The notes under the pieces are model-generated. The model had not been told where the DNA came from and searched no databases. It saw only the letters and a list, made by a program, of their open reading frames with translations. DNA of 46,241 nucleotides from Planctomycetota bacterium (GTDB lineage: Bacteria > Planctomycetota > Phycisphaerae > WQYP01): assembly GCA_021827645.1 (NCBI GenBank), contig JAKAVA010000077.1, forward strand, positions 1 to 46,241, in the 5' to 3' direction. The position numbers were made by a program, and so were the translations under genes. Shown in pieces: positions 45,944-46,241 of this stretch (its first letter is position 1; every line of letters begins with the position of its first letter).

Positions 45944-46241
45944 CGCTTTTTATCGCTCGTCACAAACTCTACAAGCACCTATATTAGCCTAAAATCCATC
46001 GAAAGGGGCGTCAATCGCTTCCTGCCGTCAATCTTGGCGCGTTGCTGGGCGCGAACCTTCCATCTGTTGAGTTCCCACGAGGCTTGTCATAGTCTGCTGA
46101 GCCGACCCACTTAGCCCGGATTATTCACGGTCATCGCGGCAGTGCTGAGATATGCATGGTTGTATATACATCGGTGGCATGGCTGCAGGTTTTTTACGGT
46201 TGTGGGCAGAAGGCCCCCTTACCCCCATTGGCCGATCGGGT
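45944..46241. other. Right edge, no gene recognised
   Basis: Upstream side of nrdR. I see no gene up to the window end. The stretch 46110-46127 holds the second copy of the 18-bp repeat. Confidence 0.45.
46110..46127 (-). repeat. 18-bp dispersed repeat, copy 2
   Basis: Read on the minus strand this is TGAATAATCCGGGCTAAG, matching 263-280 at 17 of 18 positions, in opposite orientation. Confidence 0.5.

Overview
This window looks like a chromosomal segment of a planctomycete, most likely from the Phycisphaerae side of the phylum. That assignment is an inference. The clues are a 23S-5S rRNA unit with no 16S gene in front of it, a PEP-CTERM protein, twin-arginine-type glycoside hydrolases, a fliW-csrA pair next to a planctomycete-style gene of unknown function, and a FlgI-like lipoprotein. 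No phage, plasmid, CRISPR or intact insertion sequence was seen. Base composition is moderately GC-rich and fairly even by eye.

Layout. 1-2.9 kb: a glycerophosphodiester phosphodiesterase read leftward, then fliW-csrA and a secreted unknown. 3.06-6.28 kb: a compact arsenic operon, arsR-arsC-acr3-arsM, behind a consensus promoter whose spacer carries a 22-bp palindromic operator; arsR appears to be translated from a leaderless mRNA. 6.3-6.9 kb: a small protein with three helix-turn-helix segments. 7.0-11.3 kb: a promoter, a ~660-nt structured leader, 23S rRNA, 5S rRNA and a strong terminator. 11.4-18.05 kb: housekeeping genes (proC, a queD-like gene, then sirC-hemX-hemA for tetrapyrrole synthesis) with a leftward NERD-nuclease/UvrD-type helicase between them. 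18.1-34.4 kb: a carbohydrate region with a PEP-CTERM protein, a GH35 beta-galactosidase, two GH78-type rhamnosidases, a sugar-porter MFS transporter with an unusual extra loop, a NagB/PIG-L fusion, a conserved protein of unknown function and an SPFH-GYF protein. 34.5-46.2 kb: PAP2 phosphatase, trpS, a PTS enzyme I with no visible HPr partner, three exported or membrane unknowns, a TPR protein, a FlgI-like lipoprotein and nrdR.

How parts fit together. The ars operon gives arsenate reduction, arsenite export and arsenite methylation under an As(III)-responsive repressor. The GH35/GH78 enzymes, MFS porter and NagB/PIG-L fusion suggest breakdown of galactose- and rhamnose-containing polysaccharides plus amino-sugar handling. 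FliW/CsrA at one end and the FlgI-like protein at the other are consistent with a flagellated organism, although no other flagellar genes lie here.

Most worth a second look: the leaderless arsR with its Cys-rich N-terminal extension, the long structured 23S leader, the NERD-helicase-zinc-finger protein, the MFS insertion, the NagB/PIG-L fusion beside an uncharacterised 483-residue protein, the FlgI-like lipoprotein with a helical-repeat insert, the palindrome array upstream of trpS, and an 18-bp sequence found in opposite orientation near the two ends of the window. All gene identities come from reading motifs, not from database searches.
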